A DNA stretch of 34,783 bases from Acidimicrobiaceae bacterium. GTDB lineage: Bacteria; Actinomycetota; Acidimicrobiia; Acidimicrobiales; RAAP-2. The translations under genes were made by a program, and so were the position numbers. Below, piece by piece: positions 16,854 to 23,498 of this stretch. The DNA lies in the NCBI GenBank assembly GCA_027365145.1, contig DAHXOA010000041.1, positions 1 through 34,783 of the forward strand, written 5' to 3'. Each line of letters starts with the position of its first letter. Position 1 is the first letter of the stretch. Under the pieces are notes generated by a model that made no database searches, was not told the DNA's origin, and saw nothing but the letters and a program-made list of their open reading frames with translations.

Positions 16854-17693
16854 TCACACCTGGCAGTGCTCGCACAGGTAGGTCGATCGGCCGCCGGACT
16901 TCACCCGGACGACCGTGGCGCGGCATCGCCGGCAGGCCTTCCCCTCCCGGTCGTAGACCTGGTGTTGTCCCTGGTAGTCGCCGATCTCCCCGAAGAGGTC
17001 GCGGTACTGCTCGTCGGCGAGCGACGAGCCACGGTGCTTGACCGCGTCGGCCAGGGTCTCCACCATCGCCCGGTACAACCGCCGGACCTCCTGGGCCGAC
17101 AGCGAGTCGGACATCCGGTCGTAGCGCAGGCCGGCGGCGAAGAGGATCTCGTCGGCGTAGATGTTGCCGATGCCGGCGACGAACTCCTGGTCCATGAGCA
17201 GCGACTTCAGGCGCATCTTCCGGGAGGCGAGGTGCGCCCAGAACCGGTCCCAGCTCATCACGTCCTCCAGGGGGTCGAACCCCAGGTGGGCCAGCTCGGG
17301 GACGCGCGCGCCCCCCTCTGTCGTCGCCGAGACGAACAGCTCCCCGAAGGTCCGCGGATCGACGAACCGGAGCTGCCCACCCTGGGTGAACGTGACGACG
17401 ACCTGGGTATGGGGCGCCTTGGGCTCCTTCAGGCTCTTGGCCCGCTGGAGCTGGCCGCTCATCCCCAGGTGCACGACGAGCGTCTCCCCGTTCTCCAGCC
17501 CGAACAGCAGGTACTTCCCGGCTCGGCCGACCGACTTCACCGTCCGGCCCTCCAGGCGGGCCCGGAAGTGCTTGGCGCTCGGGTGCCGGCGGACCGTACG
17601 CCCGTTGCGCACCTCCACCGACTTGATCTTCTTCCCGACGACCTCTCCCTGCAGGTCGCGCCGGATGGTCTCCACTTCGGGAAGCTCAGGCAT
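16854..17693 (-). CDS. mutM: Formamidopyrimidine-DNA glycosylase
   Basis: Bifunctional DNA glycosylase/AP lyase that removes 8-oxoguanine and ring-opened purines. The mature N-terminus is 'MPELPEVETIRRDL', with catalytic Pro2 and Glu3. 'HPSAKHFRARLEG' carries the conserved Lys. 'LLMDQEFVAGIGNIYADEIL' is the helix-two-turn-helix. The C-terminal zinc finger uses C254, C257, C274 and C277, with the active-site Arg in 'GGRSTYLC'. I chose the ATG at 17693 (279 aa), which overlaps the rnc stop by 8 nt; the ORF-track extension to 17870 lies inside rnc. It is placed between rnc and smc, as in other actinobacteria. Confidence 0.97.
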   Translation of the reverse strand: MPELPEVETIRRDLQGEVVGKKIKSVEVRNGRTVRRHPSAKHFRARLEGRTVKSVGRAGKYLLFGLENGETLVVHLGMSGQLQRAKSLKEPKAPHTQVVVTFTQGGQLRFVDPRTFGELFVSATTEGGARVPELAHLGFDPLEDVMSWDRFWAHLASRKMRLKSLLMDQEFVAGIGNIYADEILFAAGLRYDRMSDSLSAQEVRRLYRAMVETLADAVKHRGSSLADEQYRDLFGEIGDYQGQHQVYDREGKACRRCRATVVRVKSGGRSTYLCEHCQV

Positions 17694-18441
17694 CCCCCCC
17701 GCCCTTCTCGTCGTGCAGCACCCGGATGGCCGATCGAGCTGCCTCCTGCTCTGCGTCCTTCTTCGATCGCCCGTCACCCCCGCCGAGCCGAGCACCTGCA
17801 ACGTACACCGTCGCCGAGTACCTGCGGTCATGGTCCGGGCCCCGGCCCGCCACCTCGTAGTGGGGCACACCCCGCCCCAGGTGCACGGTCAGCTCCTGGA
17901 GCCGGCTCTTGTGGTCGGTCCGACCGGGCTGCTCCGTGGCCTGCTCGATGCGCTCCCGCAGCAGGTCCAGGATGACCTGCCGGGCGGGCTCGAACCCACC
18001 GTCGAGGTAGATGGCTCCGAACACCGCCTCGAGCGTGTCGGCCAGGATCGACTCCTTTTCCCGGCCACCCGAGAGATCCTCGCCCCGGCCCAGCCTGACC
18101 AGCTCGCCCAGCTGGAGCTCGCGTGCCAGCTCACCGAGGACGCGGGTGTTGACCACCGATGCCCTGACCTTCGCCAGCACGCCTTCGGACAACTCCGGGT
18201 GCGAGCGGTAGGAGTCCTCGGCGACGACCAGCCCGAGCACGGCGTCGCCGAGGAACTCGAGGCGCTCGTTCGACGGCAGGCCGCCCTGCTCGGCGCACCA
18301 GGACCGGTGGGAGAGGGCCTGGTCCCACAACGCCACCTCCCTGAACCGGTACCCGAGCCGGCCCACGGCCCCGTCAGAGCCCTCCGGAGCCTGGAGGTGC
18401 CGTGCTCCGCCGGTCGGGGCTCCCGGCACGGGATCGATCAC
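17686..18441 (-). CDS. rnc: Ribonuclease III
   Basis: Double-strand RNA endonuclease for rRNA and mRNA processing. The RNase III signature 'NERLEFLGDAVLG' is at residues 58-70, with the Mg-binding acidic residues 'DTLEAVFGAIYLDGG' further on. A double-stranded RNA-binding domain covers about 175-250 (SRLQELTVHLGRGVPHYEV...KKDAEQEAARSAI). The ORF opens at 18474, but a GTG at 18441 has GGAGG 6 nt upstream and gives the usual length of 251 aa, so I prefer it. It follows acpP closely, as in the acpP-rnc-smc order of many bacteria. Confidence 0.95.
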   Translation of the reverse strand: MIDPVPGAPTGGARHLQAPEGSDGAVGRLGYRFREVALWDQALSHRSWCAEQGGLPSNERLEFLGDAVLGLVVAEDSYRSHPELSEGVLAKVRASVVNTRVLGELARELQLGELVRLGRGEDLSGGREKESILADTLEAVFGAIYLDGGFEPARQVILDLLRERIEQATEQPGRTDHKSRLQELTVHLGRGVPHYEVAGRGPDHDRRYSATVYVAGARLGGGDGRSKKDAEQEAARSAIRVLHDEKGGGDA

Positions 18442-18481
18442 CGGAGGCCTCCGGGATCCAACGACCACACCCACGTCGCGC

Positions 18482-18760
18482 TCAGGCTCCCTCCAGCTTG
18501 GCGTAGACGTAGTCGACCGCGTCCCGGACCGTCCGCAGGTCCTCCAGGTCCTCGTCGTCGATCCGAAAGCCGACCGACCGCTCCCCGAGCTCCTCTTCGA
18601 GCGCCTCGACGAGCTCGATCAGCGCGAGCGAGTCGGCATCCAGGTCCTCGGCGAACGACGACGACTCTGAGATCCCCGCCGGTTCGATCTCCAGGATGTC
18701 GGCGAGCTGGTCACGGATGAGCTCGAACACCTGCGGGCGTCCGAGGGGACCACCGCCCAT
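18482..18760 (-). CDS. acpP: Acyl carrier protein
   Basis: Acyl carrier protein for fatty-acid synthesis. The phosphopantetheine Ser (about residue 44) lies in the 'DLDADSLALIELVEALEEE' helix. 'FRIDDEDLEDLRTVRDAVDYV' is the usual helix III-IV region. The ATG at 18760 gives 92 aa with a short lead-in before helix I. The GTG at 18778 (nearer to GAGGAGAG) and the ATG at 18805 are alternatives in the same frame. It is followed by rnc after 40 nt. plsX, which often lies in the same cluster, is 2 kb away behind a globin and an acyl-CoA dehydrogenase gene. Confidence 0.92.
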   Translation of the reverse strand: MGGGPLGRPQVFELIRDQLADILEIEPAGISESSSFAEDLDADSLALIELVEALEEELGERSVGFRIDDEDLEDLRTVRDAVDYVYAKLEGA

Positions 18761-18925
18761 ATGGGTCTCTGCTGGCACGGCTCTCTGCTCTCCTCGTTGG
18801 GACATGGGCGCCCGGCAGGCCACCCATCGGGGCTCCGGACGCCCGGGGAACGGACCCCACGCGACGGCTCCGGGACACGGCAGTCACGCCCCGAAGGCGC
18901 ACCACCCATCGTGCCCGCGGGCGCT

Positions 18926-18951
18926 CCGGTCCCGGCATGATACCGGACCGG
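18926..18951 (-). terminator. Hairpin between the globin gene and acpP
   Basis: CCGGT-C-CCGG, loop CATGATA, CCGG-ACCGG form a 9-bp stem with one bulged C, 33 nt after the globin stop on the minus strand. A further 10-bp palindrome GCCCGCGGGC lies at 18913-18922. There is no T-tract. The minus strand of the loop contains TATCAT, which could instead be a -10 box for acpP. Confidence 0.4.
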
Positions 18952-18984
18952 CCGGTCGTCGGCGCTGAAACCCCGGAGAGGTCG

Positions 18985-19359
18985 TCAGCCCGGCACGTTG
19001 ACCAGGCTGTGCGCGGCCGCGGTGAGGTAGTCCAGGAGCTCGCCCCGGCCGTCGGCATCCAGCCCCGATGCGTCGACCGCCGCCCGCATGTGGGTGAGCC
19101 AGGCCGCCGCCTCCACCTCCCCTATGGCGAGATGGGCGTGGCGCATGCGGAGGCGCGGGTGTCCGCGTTCGTCCCGGTAGAGGGGGGGACCACCCCAGTA
19201 CTGGATGAGGAACCAGGTCAGGTGCTCTCTCGAGTCGGTCAGGTCGTCGGGGTACAGCGGCCGGAGCACCGGGTCGGATGCCACCCCGTCGTAGAACCGA
19301 TCGACCAGGTCGACGAAGAACCGCTCCCCTCCCCATCGCTCGAAGGGTGTTCCCTTCAC
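18985..19359 (-). CDS. glbO: Group II truncated haemoglobin (GlbO type)
   Basis: Small haem protein for O2/NO chemistry. Starting at the GTG at 19359, which has GAGGA about 9 nt upstream, it has 124 aa. Group II residues then fall at expected places: Tyr23 (B10) in 'RFYDGV', Tyr36 (CD1) in 'PLYPDD', proximal His74 in 'HPRLRMRHAHLAIG' and Trp87 (G8) in 'AAAWLTHM'. 'FLIQYWGGPPLYRDERGHPR' is the group hallmark. The ORF track opens at 19401 (138 aa), adding 14 residues. In mycobacteria GlbO is linked with the membrane and oxygen use; here it is divergent from an acyl-CoA dehydrogenase gene. Confidence 0.94.
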   Translation of the reverse strand: MKGTPFERWGGERFFVDLVDRFYDGVASDPVLRPLYPDDLTDSREHLTWFLIQYWGGPPLYRDERGHPRLRMRHAHLAIGEVEAAAWLTHMRAAVDASGLDADGRGELLDYLTAAAHSLVNVPG

Positions 19360-19520
19360 CGATCGGGGTCCTCGTATCTGCACGCCACGACTGTACGGCA
19401 CGGGCCGGCCCCTCCGGTCAGCGGTCGCCCGCCCACCGGCGATCCCGCCTCTGCCCGGGCCGTGCCACGATGAACCCGGAGTGAGGCCCGTCTGTGGAGA
19501 CGGCCGGTCGGGAGCCTGTC

Positions 19521-20786
19521 ATGTTCGAATGGTCAGACGAGCAGCTGATGGTACGTGACGCCGTGCGGGCGTTCGTGGAGGCGGAGGTGAAGCCCCACAT
19601 CGTCGAGCTGGAGCACGGCGACCTCCCGCCGTACGGGATCATGCGGAAGCTCTACACCACGTTCGGCATGGACCAGCTCGCCCGCGACCGTTTCGCCCGG
19701 CAGCTCGAGGCACGCCGCACGGAGTCCGACCGGCCGAGCGGGCCGGGCGGGGAGCGATCGGCGGGCGTGCCCGGGGGCACCCCGAGGCGCGGCGACGGCG
19801 GGGCGGCGGCGATGACCCTGATCCCGATCATCGAGTTGTGCCACTACTGCCCGGGGATCGTGACCGCCATGGGAGTGAGCATCGGCCTGGCCGCCGGGAC
19901 GGTTCTGAAGCGCGGCACCCCGGCGCAGATGGAGCGGTGGGGCCTCCCCCTGGCCACCATGGAGAAGATCGGTGCATGGGCGATCACCGAGCCGGGATCA
20001 GGATCGGATGCGCTCGGTGGCATGCTGGCCTCGGCCCGGCGCGACGGGGACGGCTACGTCCTCAACGGCAACAAGACCTTCATCACCAACGGGCCGTACG
20101 CCGACACGATCGTCTTCTACACCAAGCTCGACGACGGCACCGACACGCCGATCCGCGACCGGAAGGTCCTCACCTTCGTCCTGGACACGGGCACTCCCGG
20201 CCTGGTCCAGTCGCGGCCGTTCGCCAAGATGGGGCTGCACTCCTCGCCCACCGGGGAGCTCTTCTGCTCCGACGTCCGGGTGGGTCGCGACCACCTGCTC
20301 GGCGAGACCGAGAACGAGGCGGACGGGGGTGGCCGCGAGTCGGCGAAGGACAACTTCGTCCAGGAGCGCGCCGGCGTGGCGGCGATGGCGCTCGGGGTCA
20401 TCGAGGCCTGCCTCGCCCTCTCCGTGGACTACGCCCGGGAGCGGATGCTCTGGGGACAGCCGATAGGCGATCGGCAGCTCGTCCAGCTGAAGCTGGCCAA
20501 GATGGAGGTAGCCCGGTTGAACGTCTCCAACCTCGTCTTCCGCCACATCGAGCTGTCGGCCGCCGGCAAGCAGCTCACCCTGGCCGAGGCCTCGGCCATG
20601 AAGCTCTACTCGGCCCAGGCCGCCTCCGAGGTGGCGATGGAGGCCGTCCAGCTGTTCGGGGGCAACGGCTACATGTCCGAGTTCCGCGTCGAGCAGCTGG
20701 CGCGGGACGCGAAGGTCTTCCAGATCTACGCCGGCACCGACGAGATCCAGGTCACCCACATCGCCAAGGCCCTCCTCGCCACCTGA
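19521..20786 (+). CDS. Acyl-CoA dehydrogenase (FadE-like)
   Basis: FAD-dependent dehydrogenase that introduces the alpha-beta double bond in acyl-CoAs; 421 aa from the ATG at 19521 (GGGAG just upstream). FAD/substrate motifs are 'GAWAITEPGSGSDALG', 'LNGNKTFITNGPYADT' and 'MGLHSSPTGELF'. At the end 'IYAGTDEIQVTHIAK' has Ala where many homologues have the catalytic Glu, but E282 in 'FVQERAGVAAMALG' sits at the isovaleryl/long-chain type position, so activity is plausible. About 40 low-complexity residues (RPSGPGGERSAGVPGGTPRR) are inserted between N-terminal helices. It is the only plus-strand gene between 6.9 and 30 kb. The substrate chain is unknown. Confidence 0.93.
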   Translation: MFEWSDEQLMVRDAVRAFVEAEVKPHIVELEHGDLPPYGIMRKLYTTFGMDQLARDRFARQLEARRTESDRPSGPGGERSAGVPGGTPRRGDGGAAAMTLIPIIELCHYCPGIVTAMGVSIGLAAGTVLKRGTPAQMERWGLPLATMEKIGAWAITEPGSGSDALGGMLASARRDGDGYVLNGNKTFITNGPYADTIVFYTKLDDGTDTPIRDRKVLTFVLDTGTPGLVQSRPFAKMGLHSSPTGELFCSDVRVGRDHLLGETENEADGGGRESAKDNFVQERAGVAAMALGVIEACLALSVDYARERMLWGQPIGDRQLVQLKLAKMEVARLNVSNLVFRHIELSAAGKQLTLAEASAMKLYSAQAASEVAMEAVQLFGGNGYMSEFRVEQLARDAKVFQIYAGTDEIQVTHIAKALLAT

Positions 20787-20827
20787 GGACCAGCGCCCCC
20801 CTCGGCTCGGCCGGAGCTCCCGCCGGA

Positions 20828-21865
20828 TCAGGCAGGCGTCGGGTCCGCCGTCACGGCGGCCGCCACATCCCGGACAAGCCCGCTGACCGCCAAGTCGTGG
20901 GCCACGGTGATGGCGTTGACCACGGCCGTCGCCGACGACGAGCCGTGGCTGATGACGCATACCCCGTCGACACCGAGCAACATGGCCCCCCCGGTCCCCT
21001 CGGGGTCGAGCGCGCCCGCCAGCGGGAGCAGGTGGGGCAGGATCTTCTCCGCCGCCTCGCGGACGTCGTCCCTGGCGAGCACGGCGCCGAGCGCGGCCAC
21101 GAGGAAGCCCATCGATCCTTCCATCGTCTTCAGGGCCACGTTCCCCGTGAACCCGTCGGTGACGACGACGTCCACCACCCCGTGGAAGAAGTCCCTCCCC
21201 TCCACGTTGCCGGTGAACTCCAGGCCCGGACCCCCTGCGCCGGACGCCAGCATGGCGTGAGCCTCCTTCACGAGCGGCGTGCCCTTCGACTTCTCCTCCC
21301 CGATGGACAACAGCGCCACGTGGGGACGGGCCGTCCCGTACCGGCACCGAGCGAACACGGCACCCATCCGTGCGAACTGGACGAGCATCTGGGGGGTGCA
21401 CTCGGCGTTCGCCCCGGAGTCGAGGAGCACGGTGGGCGGGCGGTCGCCACCGGGATTGGGGATCGGCGTGGCGATCGCCGGACGGATGACCCCGGGGAGC
21501 CGTCCCATCCGCAGCAGCGCCGACGCCATGGCCGCGCCCGTGTTCCCCGCCGACACCATGGCGAGAGCACGGCCGTCCCGGACGGCCTCGGCCGCCCGCA
21601 CCAGCGAGGAGTCCTTCTTCCGGCGGACGCCCTGGGCCGGGTCGTCGTCCATGCCGATGACCTCGCCGGCGTGGATCTCGGGAAGGCCCCCGGTATCGCC
21701 CATGTCGCCCGGCCGACCCACGAGGACCACGTCGATCCCTCGCTCATCGCGGGCGCGTCGCGCCCCGCCGACGATCTCACCGGGTGCCCGGTCCCCGCCC
21801 ATCGCGTCCACAGCCACGGGGAGGGCGGCGAGCGCCGCTCCCTCGGGCCGGTCGTGGCGCGCCAC
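20828..21865 (-). CDS. plsX: Phosphate acyltransferase PlsX
   Basis: PlsX converts acyl-ACP to acyl-phosphate for phospholipid synthesis. Family motifs are 'VAVDAMGGDRAPGEIVGGA', 'SAGNTGAAMASALLRMGRL', 'GNVEGRDFFHGVVDVVVTDGFTGNVALKTMEG' in two overlapping parts, and 'GGAMLLGVDGVCVISHGSS'. I chose the GTG at 21865, whose first base is shared with the last base of the rpmF stop (TAGTG); the ORF-track extension to 21955 lies inside rpmF. This gives 345 aa, the normal size. The ACP gene it works with is 2 kb away on the same strand. It converges on the acyl-CoA dehydrogenase with a 41-nt gap that shows no clear terminator. Confidence 0.96.
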   Translation of the reverse strand: MARHDRPEGAALAALPVAVDAMGGDRAPGEIVGGARRARDERGIDVVLVGRPGDMGDTGGLPEIHAGEVIGMDDDPAQGVRRKKDSSLVRAAEAVRDGRALAMVSAGNTGAAMASALLRMGRLPGVIRPAIATPIPNPGGDRPPTVLLDSGANAECTPQMLVQFARMGAVFARCRYGTARPHVALLSIGEEKSKGTPLVKEAHAMLASGAGGPGLEFTGNVEGRDFFHGVVDVVVTDGFTGNVALKTMEGSMGFLVAALGAVLARDDVREAAEKILPHLLPLAGALDPEGTGGAMLLGVDGVCVISHGSSSATAVVNAITVAHDLAVSGLVRDVAAAVTADPTPA

Positions 21866-22044
21866 TAGTCGACGTCGATCGCCTGCCTGCCCTTGTACCA
21901 GCCGCACTGGGGGCAGACGACGTGTGGGAGCTTGGCCGCCGTACACTGCGGGCACACCGAGCGGGCCGGGGTGCGCAGCACCCAGTTGGACGCCCGGCGG
22001 CTCCGGCTCTTCGCCTTCGAGGTCTTCTTCTTCGGGACGGCCAT
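21865..22044 (-). CDS. rpmF: 50S ribosomal protein L32 (missing from the ORF track)
   Basis: A 59-aa protein below the ORF-track cutoff, read directly from the minus strand. It begins 'MAVPKKKTSKAKSRSRRASN', the standard L32 N-terminus, and has two CPQC knuckles ('SVCPQCTAAKLPHVVCPQCG') for a zinc ribbon, so it is the zinc-binding form. The ATG at 22044 has GGAG 9 nt upstream. The stop shares one base with the plsX GTG start, the usual rpmF-plsX coupling. yceD normally precedes it directly, but here a secreted-protein gene intervenes and rpmF has its own 231-nt upstream region. Confidence 0.96.
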   Translation of the reverse strand: MAVPKKKTSKAKSRSRRASNWVLRTPARSVCPQCTAAKLPHVVCPQCGWYKGRQAIDVD

Positions 22045-22066
22045 GTTCGATTACTCCACGTTCGTA

Positions 22067-22084
22067 GGTCCCGCCGGCGGGACC
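22067..22084. promoter_or_regulatory. Perfect 18-bp palindrome upstream of rpmF
   Basis: GGTCCCGCCGGCGGGACC is an exact palindrome 22 nt before the rpmF start codon, overlapping the expected 5' leader. It could be an operator for a dimeric regulator or an RNA stem near the ribosome-binding site. No known binding motif is recognised. Confidence 0.55.
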
Positions 22085-22136
22085 GTTCGTCAGGTCCGCA
22101 CCACCCAGCGGGATGCCGGGCCGGCGGGGAAGCAGT

Positions 22137-22157
22137 GTAGGGGCACCGCGCCCCTAC
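22137..22157 (-). promoter_or_regulatory. Hairpin in the rpmF upstream region
   Basis: GTAGGGGC, loop ACCGC, GCCCCTAC form a perfect 8-bp stem between the secreted-protein gene and rpmF. It may be a second terminator stem or part of a long rpmF leader. Confidence 0.4.
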
Positions 22158-22190
22158 CCGCCACCACGGGTCACGCCAGCGTACACGCGT

Positions 22191-22220
22191 CGGATCCCGG
22201 GGCAAGAGCCCCGGGATCCG
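22191..22220 (-). terminator. Strong hairpin after the secreted-protein gene
   Basis: CGGATCCCGGGGC, loop AAGA, GCCCCGGGATCCG form a perfect 13-bp stem 55 nt after the stop codon of the secreted-protein gene. It is the strongest simple stem-loop I noticed in the window. It lacks a T-tract, as is common for high-GC actinobacterial terminators. It would separate the upstream genes from rpmF-plsX. Confidence 0.65.
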
Positions 22221-22275
22221 GCCGCTCCCCATGCGGCTCCTCCGGGAGCAGGCGTGGGTCAGGATCCGGCCGCCA

Positions 22276-23322
22276 CTACCACCACGGGCCGAATTGGTTC
22301 CCGCCGGGTGCTTCGTTCCCGGTCACCGTGAACGGCGCCGTACCACTGGCCGTGCCGTCCGTGGCCACGATGGGGTTCGATCCGTCGCTGTCGGTCCGGC
22401 TGACCGTGACGAACCCTCCGAGCGACCCGTTGGCATCCACGCGGGCGGACCCCGTCGACGCCGGCGACCCGCTCGTGAAGGACAAGGACGCGTCCGACGC
22501 CAGCGTGGTCCAATTGAGCCCGATGACGGCGGCGGTCGTCCCGGCGGTGCCGGTGGTCGGGACGCTGTAGACGGTGTCGGTACCACCCGAAAGGCCGTTC
22601 ACCAGGGTCGTGTCGAACCTCAGGGAGGAGGCACCCGGGGCGAGCGGGAGTCCGGCGAGGGAGTTGGTGAGCACGGCCACGAGGCCGGGGCAGGTGGCAG
22701 AGGGCTGCACGGCGGGCACGGCGAAGTCGTCGGCCACGAGCACGCCCGACTGCACGCCACCCAGCAGGCCGGTGATGGGCGTGCCCGTCAGGTCGCCGCT
22801 CGTCCCCGTGGTCAGCTGGGCCGTGATCGGCCCGATGGTGCACGAGAACGGCCCGACCTGGGCGGTGGTCTCCAGCGACGCCGAGATCGTCGACGTGATC
22901 GCCCCGTTGGCGTGGATCTGGGCTGTCCCGGCCAACGCGCTCGTGGCCGTGAAGGTCGCCGGCAGCCCGACACCGAGCGGACCGAGGCTCAGGCGAGCCG
23001 TATTCGGTTGGATCTGCACGTCGGACCGGGGGACGTCGATCGCCAACGGGTTCGCCAGGGATCCGTCGATGGACAGGGTGCCCGTCGACACGCCGGTGAT
23101 CCCGGTGGCGGCGATGTGGGAGCCGATCGTCGCTGATCCGTTGGTCAGCGCGATGGCGATCGGGATCTGGATCGACGACGGCGCTGCCGATGCCGCCGGC
23201 ATCCCAAACAGCCCGGTCCCAAAGACGCCGAGGGTCGTGACCGCACCGACGGCGGTTGCCACTGCCATCCGGACGGCCCGGACCCTGGAGCGGGTGGTTC
23301 GAGTTCGTAGGTGGGAGGTCAT
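22276..23322 (-). CDS. Secreted Ser/Thr/Gly-rich protein of unknown function
   Basis: I do not recognise this 348-aa protein. The N-terminus is a classic export signal: Arg-rich 'RTRTTRSRVRAVRM', a hydrophobic core 'AVATAVGAVTTLGVFGTGLF', and a likely cleavage after 'AASA'. The mature part is rich in Ser, Thr, Gly and Ala, predicted mostly beta, with only two Cys (FSCTIG and SATCPGL) that could form one disulfide. It ends with 'NQFGPWW'. No membrane anchor or LPXTG motif is seen. The ORF-track TTG at 23358 is part of a candidate -35 box, so I chose the ATG at 23322. It lies between yceD and rpmF and has its own promoter-like and terminator-like elements, which suggests an insertion. The overlapping frame 22259-23341 is a shadow. 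Confidence 0.8.
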   Translation of the reverse strand: MTSHLRTRTTRSRVRAVRMAVATAVGAVTTLGVFGTGLFGMPAASAAPSSIQIPIAIALTNGSATIGSHIAATGITGVSTGTLSIDGSLANPLAIDVPRSDVQIQPNTARLSLGPLGVGLPATFTATSALAGTAQIHANGAITSTISASLETTAQVGPFSCTIGPITAQLTTGTSGDLTGTPITGLLGGVQSGVLVADDFAVPAVQPSATCPGLVAVLTNSLAGLPLAPGASSLRFDTTLVNGLSGGTDTVYSVPTTGTAGTTAAVIGLNWTTLASDASLSFTSGSPASTGSARVDANGSLGGFVTVSRTDSDGSNPIVATDGTASGTAPFTVTGNEAPGGNQFGPWW

Positions 23323-23329
23323 GGAACGA

Positions 23330-23358
23330 ACGGTGAAGCACGAACCGGGAGATGTCAA
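23330..23358 (-). promoter_or_regulatory. Candidate promoter of the secreted-protein gene
   Basis: On the minus strand TTGACA (23358-23353) is a consensus -35 box. After 17 nt comes CACCGT (23335-23330), a weak -10 that keeps A2 and T6. Seven nt later is the ATG, so a leaderless transcript is expected. No Shine-Dalgarno sequence is seen before this ATG, which agrees. Confidence 0.45.
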
Positions 23359-23428
23359 GACATCCGACCCGTGATCACGTCAGATACGCGACCCCCGTCC
23401 CACCCCGGACTACCCCTCTGGACTGGGA

Positions 23429-23460
23429 CAATATTATTTCTTACTGGTCAGTAGATAGAT
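23429..23460. promoter_or_regulatory. AT-rich island with inverted repeat TACTG-GT-CAGTA
   Basis: About 32 bp of clearly AT-rich sequence (ACAATATTATTTCTTACT) in an otherwise very GC-rich window. It contains TACTGGTCAGTA (23442-23453), an inverted repeat with 5-bp arms and a 2-bp centre. It lies after the yceD stop and about 70 bp upstream of the candidate -35 box of the secreted-protein gene. This could be an operator for a TetR- or MarR-type regulator, or an upstream activating region. Confidence 0.45.
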
Positions 23461-23498
23461 CCGAACCCCGCCGAAACCCGCCACGGAGCGTAGATCCA

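Noticed and set aside
13200-17975. 1591-aa plus-strand ORF
   Set aside because: It is the antisense of smc and mutM. Long antisense frames are expected in GC-rich DNA, and it shows Arg/Leu/Gly/His-rich sequence without motifs.
20730-20760. Acyl-CoA dehydrogenase thought inactive because YEGT is YAGT
   Set aside because: A second Glu (E282, 'QERAG') occupies the alternative catalytic position known from isovaleryl- and long-chain dehydrogenases.
22259-23341. 360-aa minus-strand ORF overlapping the secreted-protein gene
   Set aside because: It is Arg/His/Pro/Asp-rich shadow sequence. The neighbouring frame has a proper signal peptide, Ser/Thr-rich mature part and promoter.
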